A stretch of DNA of 40,173 nt from Thauera phenolivorans (GCF_001696715.1 NZ_MBFM01000004.1:385222-425394), one strand, 5' to 3'; counted from the stretch's first letter, positions 9,398 through 19,218 are shown. The notes: generated by a model from the sequence alone, not told the origin. Numbers and translations are program-made.

Positions 9398-9476
9398 TGA
9401 CGCGGCGCTTGCCGCTGCTACCGCTACGATCGACGCCGGCGCAACGTAGCGCGCGGCGAACGCCGCGATCCGGCCC

Positions 9477-10811
9477 TCAGACCTTCAGCCGCATCTCTGC
9501 CGAGCGCGCGTGCGCCTGCAGCCCCTCGCCGTGGGCGAGGACGGAGGCCACCTTGCCGAGGTGCTGGGCGCCAGCCTCCGAGATGTGGACGATGCTCGTG
9601 CGCTTCTGGAAGTCGTAGGTGCCGAGCGGCGAGGAGAAGCGCGCGCTGCGCATCGTCGGCAGCACGTGGTTGGGGCCGGCGCAGTAGTCGCCGAGCGCCT
9701 CCACCGCCCAGTGGCCGACGAAGATCGCGCCCGCATGGCGGATGCGGTCGACCCAGTCCTCGGCGTCGTCGAGCGCCAGCTCGAGGTGCTCGGGCGCGAT
9801 GCGGTTGGCGATCGCGCAGGCCTGCTCGAGGCTGTCCACATGGATCAGCGCGCCGCGATTGGCGAGCGACTTCGCGATCGTGTCGCGCCGTGGCATGGTC
9901 GGCAGCAGGCGGTCGATCGCCTCGCTCACCGCGTCGATGAAGCCGGCGTCGGTGCACAGCAGGATCGACTGCGCGAGCTCGTCGTGCTCCGCCTGGGCGA
10001 AGAGGTCCATCGCCACCCAGTCGGCGTGACCCGAGGCGTCGGAGATGATCAGCACCTCCGAGGGTCCGGCGACCATGTCGATGCCCACGGTGCCGAACAC
10101 GCGCCGTTTGGCCTCGGCCACGTAGGCATTGCCCGGGCCGACGATCTTGTCGACCTGGGGGATGGTCTGGGTGCCGTAGGCGAGCGCCGCCACCGCCTGG
10201 GCGCCGCCGATGGTGAACACGCGGTCCACACCGGTGATCGCCGCCGCTGCCAGCACCAGCGGGTTCTTCTCGCCGCGCGGCGTGGGCACGACCATGATCA
10301 GTTCGCCGACGCCCGCGACCTTGGCCGGGATCGCGTTCATCAGCACCGAACTCGGATAGGACGCGCGCCCGCCCGGCACGTAAAGGCCGACGCGGTCGAG
10401 CGGCGTGATCTTCTGGCCCAGCCGGGTGCCGTCGGCCTCGGTGTACTCCCACGACTCGCCCTTCTGCCGCTCGTGGTACTCGCGCACGCGATCGGCGGCG
10501 ATGCGCAGCGCTTCGCGCTGTTCGAGGCCGAGACCGGCGAGCGCGGCCTTCAGCTCGGACTTCGGCAGCTCGAGCTCGACCATTGCGCCGACCTCGAGAT
10601 GATCGAAGCGCCGGGTGTATTCGATCACCGCAGCGTCGCCTGTGCTGCGCACCGCACGCAGGATCTCGCTCACCGCGGCGTCGATGCGATCGTCGGCCTC
10701 GGCCTCGAAGGCGAGCAGGGCATCGAGGGTGGCAAGAAAATCGGGCGCGCGGGCGTCGAGCCGGCGAATCGAGGGAGGGGCCATCGCAGGGGACTCGGTC
10801 GGCTGGGTCAT
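9477..10811 (-). CDS. hisD: Histidinol dehydrogenase HisD
   Basis: A 444-residue zinc- and NAD-dependent dehydrogenase performing the last two oxidations to histidine. Recognisable stretches are [27 protein letters not shown] (given here as [11 protein letters not shown]), [21 protein letters not shown] and the C-terminal [15 protein letters not shown]. Length is normal. Its ATG overlaps the hisG stop by four bases. Transcription from hisG would run off its end into the antisense of hisC. Confidence 0.98.
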   Translation of the reverse strand: MTQPTESPAMAPPSIRRLDARAPDFLATLDALLAFEAEADDRIDAAVSEILRAVRSTGDAAVIEYTRRFDHLEVGAMVELELPKSELKAALAGLGLEQREALRIAADRVREYHERQKGESWEYTEADGTRLGQKITPLDRVGLYVPGGRASYPSSVLMNAIPAKVAGVGELIMVVPTPRGEKNPLVLAAAAITGVDRVFTIGGAQAVAALAYGTQTIPQVDKIVGPGNAYVAEAKRRVFGTVGIDMVAGPSEVLIISDASGHADWVAMDLFAQAEHDELAQSILLCTDAGFIDAVSEAIDRLLPTMPRRDTIAKSLANRGALIHVDSLEQACAIANRIAPEHLELALDDAEDWVDRIRHAGAIFVGHWAVEALGDYCAGPNHVLPTMRSARFSSPLGTYDFQKRTSIVHISEAGAQHLGKVASVLAHGEGLQAHARSAEMRLKV

Positions 10812-11452
10812 CCTTTCACCGCCTGGGAAAACACATCGAGGATAGGCTGGATCAGTTCGCGCTTGGTCTTCAGCGAGGCCTGGTTCACCACCAGGCGGGA
10901 GCTGATCGACATGATTTCCTCGACCTCCTCGAGGTCGTTCGCACGCAGCGTCGCGCCCGAGGACACCAGGTCGACGATCGCGTCTGCAAGGCCGACCAGC
11001 GGCGCGAGTTCCATCGAACCGTAGAGCTTGATCAGGTCGACATGCATCGCCTTGTTGGCGAAATGCGCTTTGGCGGCGTTGATGTACTTGGTCGCCACCC
11101 GGATGCGGCCGCCCGGCCGGGTCGCCGCGCCGTAGTCGAAGCCCTTGCGCACTGCGACGCACATCCGGCAGCGCGCGATCTCGAGGTCGAGCGGCTGGTA
11201 GAGACCCGCACCGCCGTGTTCGATCAGAACGTCCTTGCCGGCGATGCCGAGGTCGGCGGCGCCATACTGGACATAGGTCGGCGTGTCGGTCGCGCGCACG
11301 ATGACCAGCCTCACCTCGGGCCGATTGGTGCCGATGATGAGCTTGCGCGAGCTTTCGGGATTGTCGGTGGGGACGATGCCGGCCGCCGCCAGGAGCGGCA
11401 GGGTTTCCTCGAAGATGCGGCCCTTGGAGAGGGCAAGGGTGATGCTGGACAC
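10808..11452 (-). CDS. hisG: ATP phosphoribosyltransferase, short form HisG
   Basis: A 214-residue catalytic subunit for the first step of histidine synthesis (ATP + PRPP). It starts [17 protein letters not shown] and contains [17 protein letters not shown] and the PRPP-binding region ending in [13 protein letters not shown]. It lacks the C-terminal ACT-like regulatory domain of long HisG, and short forms need HisZ (a HisRS-like protein) for activity and feedback control; hisZ is not in this window. The start is a GTG at 11452. Confidence 0.96.
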   Translation of the reverse strand: MSSITLALSKGRIFEETLPLLAAAGIVPTDNPESSRKLIIGTNRPEVRLVIVRATDTPTYVQYGAADLGIAGKDVLIEHGGAGLYQPLDLEIARCRMCVAVRKGFDYGAATRPGGRIRVATKYINAAKAHFANKAMHVDLIKLYGSMELAPLVGLADAIVDLVSSGATLRANDLEEVEEIMSISSRLVVNQASLKTKRELIQPILDVFSQAVKG

Positions 11453-11481
11453 GGAAGACGGCCTTGTTCGTTCGGGCCCTT

Positions 11482-11487
11482 ATTGTA
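11482..11487 (-). promoter_or_regulatory. Candidate -10 element of hisG
   Basis: TACAAT on the minus strand lies 30 bases before the hisG GTG. The -35 (GGCTAA, 17-base spacer) is weak. The -10 overlaps the -35 of the opposing rnk promoter candidate by five bases, so the two divergent promoters could exclude each other. Confidence 0.4.
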
Positions 11488-11511
11488 ACCCGGCGCAGCT
11501 TCTGTTAGCCT
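11483..11511 (+). promoter_or_regulatory. Candidate sigma-70 promoter of rnk
   Basis: TTGTAA (11483-11488) and TAGCCT (11506-11511) are separated by 17 bases. The predicted start near 11518 falls right at the base of the terminator-like hairpin at 11520. Confidence 0.45.
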
Positions 11512-11519
11512 CGACTCGC

Positions 11520-11554
11520 TGGCTGAACCGCGCAGGGCGGTTCGGCCATTTTTT
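11520..11554 (+). terminator. Terminator-like hairpin in the rnk leader (possible attenuator)
   Basis: An 11-bp stem (11520-11530 with 11538-11548, one G-U pair) with loop CGCAGGG is followed by six Ts (11549-11554). This is a textbook intrinsic terminator on the plus strand. The nearest plus-strand gene upstream is hisC, more than 2 kb away, while rnk starts 27 bases downstream. The hairpin therefore sits in the rnk leader and not at the end of a gene. On the minus strand no T-run follows. Confidence 0.7.
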
Positions 11555-11581
11555 CGTTTCTTCAGAGCTGGAGCGCAACCG

Positions 11582-11989
11582 ATGCAGCCGTCGATCATCG
11601 TCTCGTCAAATGACCTGGAACGCCTGGAGGGCCTGCTGACCCTCCCGCCCTTCCGTAGCCGCAACGACCTCGATGGTCTGCGCGAGGAGCTCGAGCGTGC
11701 GGACGTGCGCGAGCCGGAAGAGATGCCGGCCGACGTCATCACGATGAACAGCCGCGCCCGCTTCCTCGAGGAGAACACCGGCCGCGAGTACGAACTCACG
11801 CTCGCCTACCCCAAGGACGCCAACGCCGAGGCGAGCCGGGTATCGATCTTCTCGCCGGCGGGCAGTGCCCTGCTCGGCCTGTCGGTGGGGCAGACGATCG
11901 ACTGGAAGACGGCGGACGGCAAGTCGATCCGCCTGAAGGTGCTGGAAGTCACCTGGCAGCCCGAGGCGCACGGCGAGTTCGACCTCTGA
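11582..11989 (+). CDS. rnk: Regulator of nucleoside diphosphate kinase Rnk (GreA/GreB C-terminal-like)
   Basis: A 135-residue protein of the Rnk family: a short N-terminal helical region (about 1-45) and a FKBP-like C-terminal domain of the Gre-factor type (about 50-130), with the conserved stretch YELTLAYPKDAN, SPAGSALLGLSVGQTIDW and LEVTWQPEA. Rnk binds RNA polymerase and influences nucleoside diphosphate kinase levels. GGAG at 11570-11573 supports the start. It lies on the plus strand between hisG and murA, which both read the other way, and a terminator-like hairpin sits in its leader. Confidence 0.93.
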   Translation: MQPSIIVSSNDLERLEGLLTLPPFRSRNDLDGLREELERADVREPEEMPADVITMNSRARFLEENTGREYELTLAYPKDANAEASRVSIFSPAGSALLGLSVGQTIDWKTADGKSIRLKVLEVTWQPEAHGEFDL

Positions 11990-12000
11990 GCGGGTCATGA

Positions 12001-12027
12001 GCCTCGCCGCGGAGCGCGCGACGAGGC
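12001..12027. terminator. Hairpin between convergent rnk and murA
   Basis: GCCTCG (12001-12006) pairs with CGAGGC (12022-12027), and GC-rich bases between them can extend the stem. There is no T-run, so termination efficiency is doubtful; its position in a 51-base convergent gap suggests a 3'-end role. Confidence 0.3.
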
Positions 12028-12040
12028 CGGGGCCAGCCTT

Positions 12041-13556
<1,516 letters not shown>

Positions 13557-13564
13557 GTTGATCC

Positions 13565-14350
13565 TCAGGCGCGCAGCTTGTAGCCCCGGGCGAGCATCGC
13601 CAGGGTCAGAGCCGAGAGCAGCAGCAGACAGGCGGCGACGACGGCGAACGACAACCAGGGCGAGGTGTCGGACTGGCCGAAGAAGCCGTAACGGAAACCG
13701 TCGATCATGAAGAAGAACGGGTTGAAATGCGAGACCTGCTGCCACACCTCGGGCAGCGAGTGGATCGAGTAGAACACCCCGGAGAGCATCGTCAGCGGCA
13801 TGATCAGGAAGTTCTGGAAGGCGGCGAGCTGATCGAACTTGTCGGCCCAGATCCCGGCGACCACGCCGAGCGTGCCGAGGATCGCGCCGCCGAGCACGGC
13901 GAAGCCGAGCACCCACAGCGGATGCGCCATCGGCAGCTCGACGAAGGGCAGCGCCACCAGCCACACGCCGAGGCCGACCAGCAGCCCGCGCAGCACGGCC
14001 GCGATGACGTAGGCGGCGAAGAACTCGCGGTAGGACAGCGGCGGCAGCAGCACGAAGATGATGTTGCCGGTGATCTTGCTCTGGATCAACGAGGACGAGC
14101 TGTTGGCGAAGGCGTTCTGCAGCACCGACATCATGATCAGGCCGGGCACGAGGAAGCTGGTGTAGCCGATGTCGCCGTACACCGTGACGTGGCGGTCGAG
14201 CACATGCGAGAAGATCAGCATGAACAGCACCGCGTTGAGCACCGGCGCCAGCACGGTCTGGAAGCCGACCTTCTGGAAGCGCAGCACCTCCTTGCGCAGC
14301 AGGGTCAGGAAGCCGACCAGGGGCGTTTCGCGGATTGCGGGGTCATGCAC
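13565..14350 (-). CDS. ABC-2 type transporter permease (YadH-like)
   Basis: A 261-residue permease with about six membrane segments and an N-terminal cytoplasmic helix (FLTLLRKEVLRFQKVGFQTV) typical of ABC-2 exporters. The conserved FLVPGLIMMSVLQNAFANSS and VFYSIHSLPEVWQ stretches place it near the YadH/NodJ group. The substrate is unknown. It overlaps the ATPase gene upstream by eight bases and forms a complete exporter with it. Confidence 0.92.
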   Translation of the reverse strand: MHDPAIRETPLVGFLTLLRKEVLRFQKVGFQTVLAPVLNAVLFMLIFSHVLDRHVTVYGDIGYTSFLVPGLIMMSVLQNAFANSSSSLIQSKITGNIIFVLLPPLSYREFFAAYVIAAVLRGLLVGLGVWLVALPFVELPMAHPLWVLGFAVLGGAILGTLGVVAGIWADKFDQLAAFQNFLIMPLTMLSGVFYSIHSLPEVWQQVSHFNPFFFMIDGFRYGFFGQSDTSPWLSFAVVAACLLLLSALTLAMLARGYKLRA

Positions 14351-15239
14351 GATTGATCACCTCCAGGAACACACGCTCGAGATCCGGCTCACCGATCTCG
14401 AGTCCGGTCACGCCCGCCTCGGCGGCGCGCAGGCGGGCGAGCAGCGGCTCGACGTCGTCGAAACCGCCGAAGTCGAACTCCACCCGCTCGTCGTTGGTCA
14501 GGGTACCGCCGAGCGCCACCGCGACCTCGGGCCGCTCGACGCGCACCTTGAGGCTGTGGGAGGCGAAGCGGCGCAGCAGGTTGGCGGTGGTGTCGAGGGC
14601 GACGATGCGACCGCCCTTGAGCATCGCGATGCGCCCGCACAGCTCCTGCGCCTCCTCGAGATAGTGGGTGGTCAGCACGATCGTGTGGCCGTCGGTGTTC
14701 AACTTGCGCACGAAGTGCCACAGCCCCTGGCGCAGCTCGACGTCGACCCCGGCGGTCGGCTCGTCGAGCACGATCACCGGCGGACGATGGACCAGGGCCT
14801 GGGCGACCAGCACGCGGCGCTTCATGCCGCCGGACAGCGCACGCATGTTCTGGTTCGCCTTCGCGGTGAGGTTCAGCCCCTCGAGGATCTCGTCGATCCA
14901 GGCGTCGTTGCGGCGGATGCCGAAGTAGCCCGACTGGATGCGCAGCAGCTCGCGCACGCTGAAGAAGGGATCGAAGACGAGTTCCTGCGGCACCACGCCG
15001 AGATTCCGGCGCGCATTGCGATAGTCGGTGACGACATCGTGCCCCATCACCTCGAGGGTGCCCGCGTCGGGACGAACCAGGCCCGACAGCGAGGAAATCA
15101 GCGTCGTCTTGCCGGCGCCGTTGGGGCCGAGCAGGCCGAAGAACTCGCCGCGCCGGACCTCGAGATCGACGTGATCGAGCGCCTGCAGGCTGCCGTAGCG
15201 CTTGCACACGCCGCTGATGCGGATCGCAACCTCGCTCAT
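14343..15239 (-). CDS. ABC transporter ATP-binding protein (YadG-like)
   Basis: A 298-residue ATPase: Walker A GPNGAGKTT, signature LSGGMKRR, Walker B VIVLDEPTAGVD and H-loop LTTHYLEEA. The C-terminal extension (about 220-298) is typical of ABC-2 exporter ATPases. It partners the permease just downstream. Its ATG overlaps the mlaB stop by four bases, so this exporter is embedded in the mla transcript. Whether it shares work with Mla is unknown. Confidence 0.93.
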   Translation of the reverse strand: MSEVAIRISGVCKRYGSLQALDHVDLEVRRGEFFGLLGPNGAGKTTLISSLSGLVRPDAGTLEVMGHDVVTDYRNARRNLGVVPQELVFDPFFSVRELLRIQSGYFGIRRNDAWIDEILEGLNLTAKANQNMRALSGGMKRRVLVAQALVHRPPVIVLDEPTAGVDVELRQGLWHFVRKLNTDGHTIVLTTHYLEEAQELCGRIAMLKGGRIVALDTTANLLRRFASHSLKVRVERPEVAVALGGTLTNDERVEFDFGGFDDVEPLLARLRAAEAGVTGLEIGEPDLERVFLEVINRA

Positions 15240-15535
15240 CGCGCCTCCTCCCCGGCGGCGGCCAGCAGGCCATCGACGCCGTACAGGTCCGCCAGGCTCT
15301 GCAGCCCGTCGGGCAGCGCACGGATTTCCAGGCGGTGGCCGGCCCGGCGCGCCGCCCGCTGCCAGTCGAGCAGCATCGCGACGACGACCGAGTCGGCCTC
15401 GACCAGGGCCGACAGGTCGATCGAGACATCGCCGGCGGCGAGCCGGCGGCGGCCTTCCTCGAGCACCGGCTCGACGCGCCCGAGGATGGTCAGCGCACCC
15501 TCGGGACGGAAGACCTCGGCGATCGGCGCGCTCAC
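15236..15535 (-). CDS. mlaB: STAS-domain protein MlaB
   Basis: A 99-residue single STAS domain. In the MlaFEDB complex the STAS protein binds and stabilises the MlaF ATPase. The core IDLSALVEADSVVVAMLLDWQR shows the DLSxVxxxDSxxVALLL pattern of MlaB-like proteins. It overlaps mlaC upstream and the next ABC ATPase downstream by four bases each. Confidence 0.87.
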   Translation of the reverse strand: MSAPIAEVFRPEGALTILGRVEPVLEEGRRRLAAGDVSIDLSALVEADSVVVAMLLDWQRAARRAGHRLEIRALPDGLQSLADLYGVDGLLAAAGEEAR

Positions 15536-16152
15536 GACTGCGCCTGCTCGGCTTCGAGCGAGCGGTTCTTGCTCTCGAGCGAGCGGATCAGACCATCCAC
15601 GCCGCCGGCGCGGACTTCCTCGGCGAAGCTGCTGCGGTAATTGGTGACCAGGCTGACGCCGGCGACGATGACATCGAACACCTTCCAGCTGTCGTCGGCC
15701 TTCTTCTCCAGCATGTAGTCGATGCCGATCGGTTGGCCGCCGGGCTGGCGCACCTCCGTACGCACCTGCACGCGGGTCTCGTCGGCGGCCATCCGGAACG
15801 GGCGGAAGTCGATCGTCTGATCGCGATACTGGGTCAGCGCGTTCGAATAGGTGCGCACGAGCAGGGTGCGGAAGGCCTCGGTGAGGCGCGCCTGCTGCTC
15901 GGGCGTGGCGCTGCGCCAGTCGCGACCGACCGCGAGCATGGTCATGCGGCGGAAGTCGAAGTGCGGCAGCACCTTGTCGTTGACCAGCCCGAGCACGCGC
16001 GCGGTGTCGCCGGACTGGATCGCCTTGTCGGCGCGCACGATCTCGAGCACCTCGTTGGTGACGTTGCGCACCAGCACGTCGGGCGTCGGCGCGGCCGCTG
16101 CGGACACGCCGGTGGCGAAGAAGAAGCAGAACAGCATCAACAGTCGTTTCAT
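15532..16152 (-). CDS. mlaC: Periplasmic phospholipid-binding protein MlaC (Ttg2D family)
   Basis: A 206-residue exported protein; the signal peptide is MKRLLMLFCFFFATGVSAAAA. The mature part has the MlaC fold: VLGLVNDKVLPHFDFRRMTMLAVGRDWRSA near the start, then the lipid-binding beta sheet with IDYMLEKKADDSWKVFDVIVAGVSLV. It shuttles phospholipid between the outer-membrane MlaA-porin complex and inner-membrane MlaFEDB. It is 62 bases downstream of mlaA. Confidence 0.96.
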   Translation of the reverse strand: MKRLLMLFCFFFATGVSAAAAPTPDVLVRNVTNEVLEIVRADKAIQSGDTARVLGLVNDKVLPHFDFRRMTMLAVGRDWRSATPEQQARLTEAFRTLLVRTYSNALTQYRDQTIDFRPFRMAADETRVQVRTEVRQPGGQPIGIDYMLEKKADDSWKVFDVIVAGVSLVTNYRSSFAEEVRAGGVDGLIRSLESKNRSLEAEQAQS

Positions 16153-16214
16153 GGCTTTGACGAACTCCTCATGTTGGTGGGCGGCGCGGCCGCGAGCGAC
16201 GGCGCCGGCCGGTT

Positions 16215-17003
16215 TCAGTTCGCGGGCGAGGTCTCGTCCTCGAACCCGTCGTCGAAATCTTCGTACACCCGGGTGGTCTCGCCGTCGGAAACCTTGTAAC
16301 GGCGTTGTTCGAGATAGAAGTCGCGGGCATAGCCGTAGGCATCGAGCGTGCCCTCTTCCAGCGTCTTCTCGACGCCGAGGGCGCGCGCCCGGGCGTCTAC
16401 CACGCGGGTGGCGGTCAGGCTGTTGCGGGTGCGGACCTCATCGACCGCATCGAGCGGGTCGCCGGCGAAATCCACCGGCAGCGCAAGCGTGTCGCGCACC
16501 GTGCTCGGACCAAGCAACGGCACCACGAAGTACGGCCCCTCGCCCACGCCCCAGGCGCCGAGGGTCTGGCCGAAGTCCTCGTCGTGCTTGGGCAGCCCCA
16601 TGTCGCTGGCGATGTCGATCAGGCCGGCCAGCCCGAGCGTGGAGTTGAACACGAAGCGCATGGCATCGGTCCACGCGTCGGTGAACTTGCCCTGCAGCAG
16701 GTTGTTGACCGAGATCCACGGATCGCGCAGGTTGCTGAAGAAGTTGCCCGCGGCGGTGCGTGCCGGCGATGGCAGCACGGTCCGGTAGACTTCGGCCGCG
16801 GGCTTGAGCACCGCACGGTCGACCCGGTCGTTGATGGTGAACATCGCGCGGTTGTAACCCTCGAGGGGGTCATCGGGATTGTTCCGCGTGGCCGCGCAGC
16901 CGCCCAGCAGCGCCGCCGAGAGCACCACTGCCGCTGCCACACGAAACGACCTGCGGCCGGAGCTGGACCCTGCCTTCTCCCCTGTCTTCATCCGCGTGCT
17001 CAT
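16215..17003 (-). CDS. mlaA: Outer-membrane lipoprotein MlaA (VacJ)
   Basis: A 262-residue lipoprotein. The lipobox LLGGC (Cys about residue 36) follows a charged N-terminus and a hydrophobic stretch. The conserved DPLEGYNRAMFTIND, NFFSNLRDPW, GLIDIASDMGLPKHDEDFGQTLG and GPYFVVPLLGPSTVRD motifs are all there. MlaA removes mislocalised phospholipids from the outer leaflet. Location inside the mla operon, between mlaD and mlaC, is the betaproteobacterial arrangement. It overlaps mlaD by four bases. Confidence 0.97.
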   Translation of the reverse strand: MSTRMKTGEKAGSSSGRRSFRVAAAVVLSAALLGGCAATRNNPDDPLEGYNRAMFTINDRVDRAVLKPAAEVYRTVLPSPARTAAGNFFSNLRDPWISVNNLLQGKFTDAWTDAMRFVFNSTLGLAGLIDIASDMGLPKHDEDFGQTLGAWGVGEGPYFVVPLLGPSTVRDTLALPVDFAGDPLDAVDEVRTRNSLTATRVVDARARALGVEKTLEEGTLDAYGYARDFYLEQRRYKVSDGETTRVYEDFDDGFEDETSPAN

Positions 17004-17470
17004 TGCGCGGGCGTCTCGCTGGCGCGGTCGAACAGGAACTGGCCGATCAGCTTTTCGAGCACCACCGCCGACTGGCTCAGCATCACGCGATCGCCGTCGC
17101 GCAGCATCTCGATGTCGCCACCGGCGTCGAGACCGATGTACTGCTCGCCGAGGAGGCCGGAGGTCAGTATCGCCGCCGACGTGTCGCTCGGGAATTCGTA
17201 GCGCGAATCGATCTCGATGCCGACCACCGCCCGGTAGCTCCCGGCGTCGAAGTCGATCGAGGAGACACGACCGACGAGCACCCCGGCGCTCTTGACCGGC
17301 GCACGCACCTTAAGCCCGCCGATGTTGTCGAATTGGGCGGTGACCACATAGGTGGGCGCCTTGTTGAACACCGAGAAATTCCCCACCTTCATGGCGAGGA
17401 AGGTCAGCGCGGCGAAGCCGATCGCGACGAAGATGCCGACCCACAGGTCGAGCGCAGTACGGTTCATCAT
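17000..17470 (-). CDS. mlaD: Inner-membrane MCE-domain protein MlaD
   Basis: A 156-residue protein with one N-terminal membrane helix (about 8-27) and one MCE domain (about 38-120, ending LTSGLLGEQYIGLDAG). It forms the hexameric lipid-binding ring above MlaE. Two adjacent ATGs are possible; the first (17470) overlaps the mlaE stop as ATGA and is preferred for coupling. Confidence 0.96.
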   Translation of the reverse strand: MMNRTALDLWVGIFVAIGFAALTFLAMKVGNFSVFNKAPTYVVTAQFDNIGGLKVRAPVKSAGVLVGRVSSIDFDAGSYRAVVGIEIDSRYEFPSDTSAAILTSGLLGEQYIGLDAGGDIEMLRDGDRVMLSQSAVVLEKLIGQFLFDRASETPAQ

Positions 17471-18258
17471 TGACCCCGGAACATGAAGGAGGTAAGCACG
17501 AAGTCCAGTGCGAGGATCGCGAGCGAGGAGGTGACGACGGTGCGGGTGATCGCGCGCGATACGCCTTCCGCGGTGGGCTGGCAGTCGTAGCCCTCGAACA
17601 CCGCGATCAGCGACACCGCGGTGCCGAAGACCACCGACTTGATCACTCCGTTCAGCACGTCGGTGCGGAAATCCACCGCTGCCTGCATCTGCGACCAGAA
17701 GGCGCCGTCGTCGACGCCGATCACCGGCACCGCGATCAGCCAGCCACCGAAGATGCCCATCGTGGAGAACATCGCCGCCAGCAGCGGCATCGAGATGACG
17801 CCACCCCAGAAGCGCGGCGCGACCACGCGGGCGAGCGGATTGACCGCCATCATGTCCATCGCCTTGAGCTGCTCGGTGGCCTTCATCAGGCCGATCTCGG
17901 CGGTCACCGCCGAGCCTGCGCGGCTGGCGAACAGCAGACCCGCCACCACGGGGCCGAGTTCGCGCAGCAGCGACAGCGCCACCATCACCCCGACCGCCTC
18001 CGAAGAGCCGTAGCGCTGCAGGATGTCGTAGCCCTGCAGGCCGAGCACGAGGCCGACGAACAGGCCGGAGACGACGATGATCAGCAGCGACAGTACGCCG
18101 CTGAAGTAGATCTCGCGGATCGTCAGATGCACCCGCCGCAGCGACTGCCCGGAATGCATCAGCACCGCGACCAGGAAGCGGGTGGCGAAGCCGAGGCGCC
18201 AGATGCCGTCGATGGTCATCGCGCCGACGGTGCGCAACGCGGAAAGCAGGCCGTTCAT
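17467..18258 (-). CDS. mlaE: Phospholipid transport permease MlaE
   Basis: A 263-residue permease of the MlaE/TtgB family. Hallmarks are FVGLVLGLQGYDILQRYGS, LLRELGPVVAGLLFASRAGSA, EIGLMKATEQLKAMDMMAVNP (given in parts) and the C-terminal EGYDCQPTAEGVSRAITR. It sits in the inner membrane between MlaF ATPase dimers and the MlaD ring. It overlaps mlaF and mlaD by four bases each. Confidence 0.97.
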   Translation of the reverse strand: MNGLLSALRTVGAMTIDGIWRLGFATRFLVAVLMHSGQSLRRVHLTIREIYFSGVLSLLIIVVSGLFVGLVLGLQGYDILQRYGSSEAVGVMVALSLLRELGPVVAGLLFASRAGSAVTAEIGLMKATEQLKAMDMMAVNPLARVVAPRFWGGVISMPLLAAMFSTMGIFGGWLIAVPVIGVDDGAFWSQMQAAVDFRTDVLNGVIKSVVFGTAVSLIAVFEGYDCQPTAEGVSRAITRTVVTSSLAILALDFVLTSFMFRGQ

Positions 18259-19070
18259 TGCGCCTCTCCTGCCAGCAGCGCCTCGATCGGCGTGGCCGGG
18301 TAATGGAAGGGCACCGGGCCGTCGGCCTCGGCGTTGACGAACTGGTGCACGAAGGGATCGGTCGAGGCCCGGATCTCGTCCGGCGTACCGCGGGCGACGA
18401 TGCGCCCATTCGACACGAAGTAGATGTAGTCGACGATCTCCAGCGACTCGTGCACGTCGTGGGTCACCATCACCGAGCTCGCCCCGAGCGCATCGTTGAG
18501 CCGTCGGATGAGCTGGCCGACGATGCCGAGCGAGATCGGATCGAGGCCGGCGAAGGGCTCGTCGTACAGCACCAGCATCGGGTCGAGCGCCACCGCACGC
18601 GCCAGCGCAACCCGCCGCGCCATGCCGCCCGAGAGTTCCCCCGGCCGCATCGCCTGCGCGCCGCGCAGTCCGACCGCCTCGAGCTTCATGAGCACCAGAT
18701 CGCGCACCAGCTCGGGCGGCAGCGCGCTGTGCTCGCGCAGCGGGAAGGCCACGTTCTCGAACACCGACATGTCGGTGAACAGGGCGCCGAACTGGAACAG
18801 CATGCCCATGCGGCGACGCATCGCGTACAGCTCGCGCTCGGACATGCGCCCGACGTCCCTGCCCGCGACCTCGACCGCCCCCGAGCCGGCCGTGAGCTGA
18901 CCGCCGATCAGCCGCAGCAGCGTGGTCTTGCCACAGCCGCTGCCGCCCATGATCGCCACCAGCTGCCCACGATGCACCGTCAGGTCGATACCCGACAGCA
19001 CGACGCGCTCGCCATAGGCGAAATGCACGTCGCGCAGCGAAACCAGGGGCTTGTCGGAGGGCGGAGTCAT
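18255..19070 (-). CDS. mlaF: Phospholipid transport ATPase MlaF
   Basis: A 271-residue ABC ATPase: Walker A GGSGCGKTT, signature LSGGMARR, Walker B LVLYDEPFAGLD, H-loop VTHDVHES. It powers MlaE-dependent lipid movement between the inner and outer membrane. It is the first gene of a minus-strand run that continues through mlaEDACB, an ABC exporter, the bolA-like gene and murA. No clear ribosome site precedes the ATG. Confidence 0.97.
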   Translation of the reverse strand: MTPPSDKPLVSLRDVHFAYGERVVLSGIDLTVHRGQLVAIMGGSGCGKTTLLRLIGGQLTAGSGAVEVAGRDVGRMSERELYAMRRRMGMLFQFGALFTDMSVFENVAFPLREHSALPPELVRDLVLMKLEAVGLRGAQAMRPGELSGGMARRVALARAVALDPMLVLYDEPFAGLDPISLGIVGQLIRRLNDALGASSVMVTHDVHESLEIVDYIYFVSNGRIVARGTPDEIRASTDPFVHQFVNAEADGPVPFHYPATPIEALLAGEAQ

Positions 19071-19103
19071 CTAGAAGGGGCTGCCGTCGTTTCAGAACCC
19101 GAC

Positions 19104-19109
19104 ATTCTA
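19104..19109 (-). promoter_or_regulatory. Candidate -10 element of the mla operon
   Basis: TAGAAT on the minus strand, about 34 bases before the mlaF ATG. No convincing -35 at 16-18 bases. It lies in the 249-base divergent gap with kdsD. Confidence 0.35.
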
Positions 19110-19210
19110 GCAGAGCGGCCGCCCCCGGGCGGGCGTGTGTTGCGTCGCAACAACGCCGCCCGGCATGCCGCAACGCTCCGTCCCGGCCACCCGGACGCGC
19201 CGCGCCTTGA

Positions 19211-19218
19211 TATACAAT
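19211..19218 (+). promoter_or_regulatory. Candidate -10 element of kdsD
   Basis: TATACAAT about 100 bases upstream of kdsD, an AT-rich island in very GC-rich DNA. No good -35 is visible, so an activator or a different sigma factor is possible. Confidence 0.4.
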
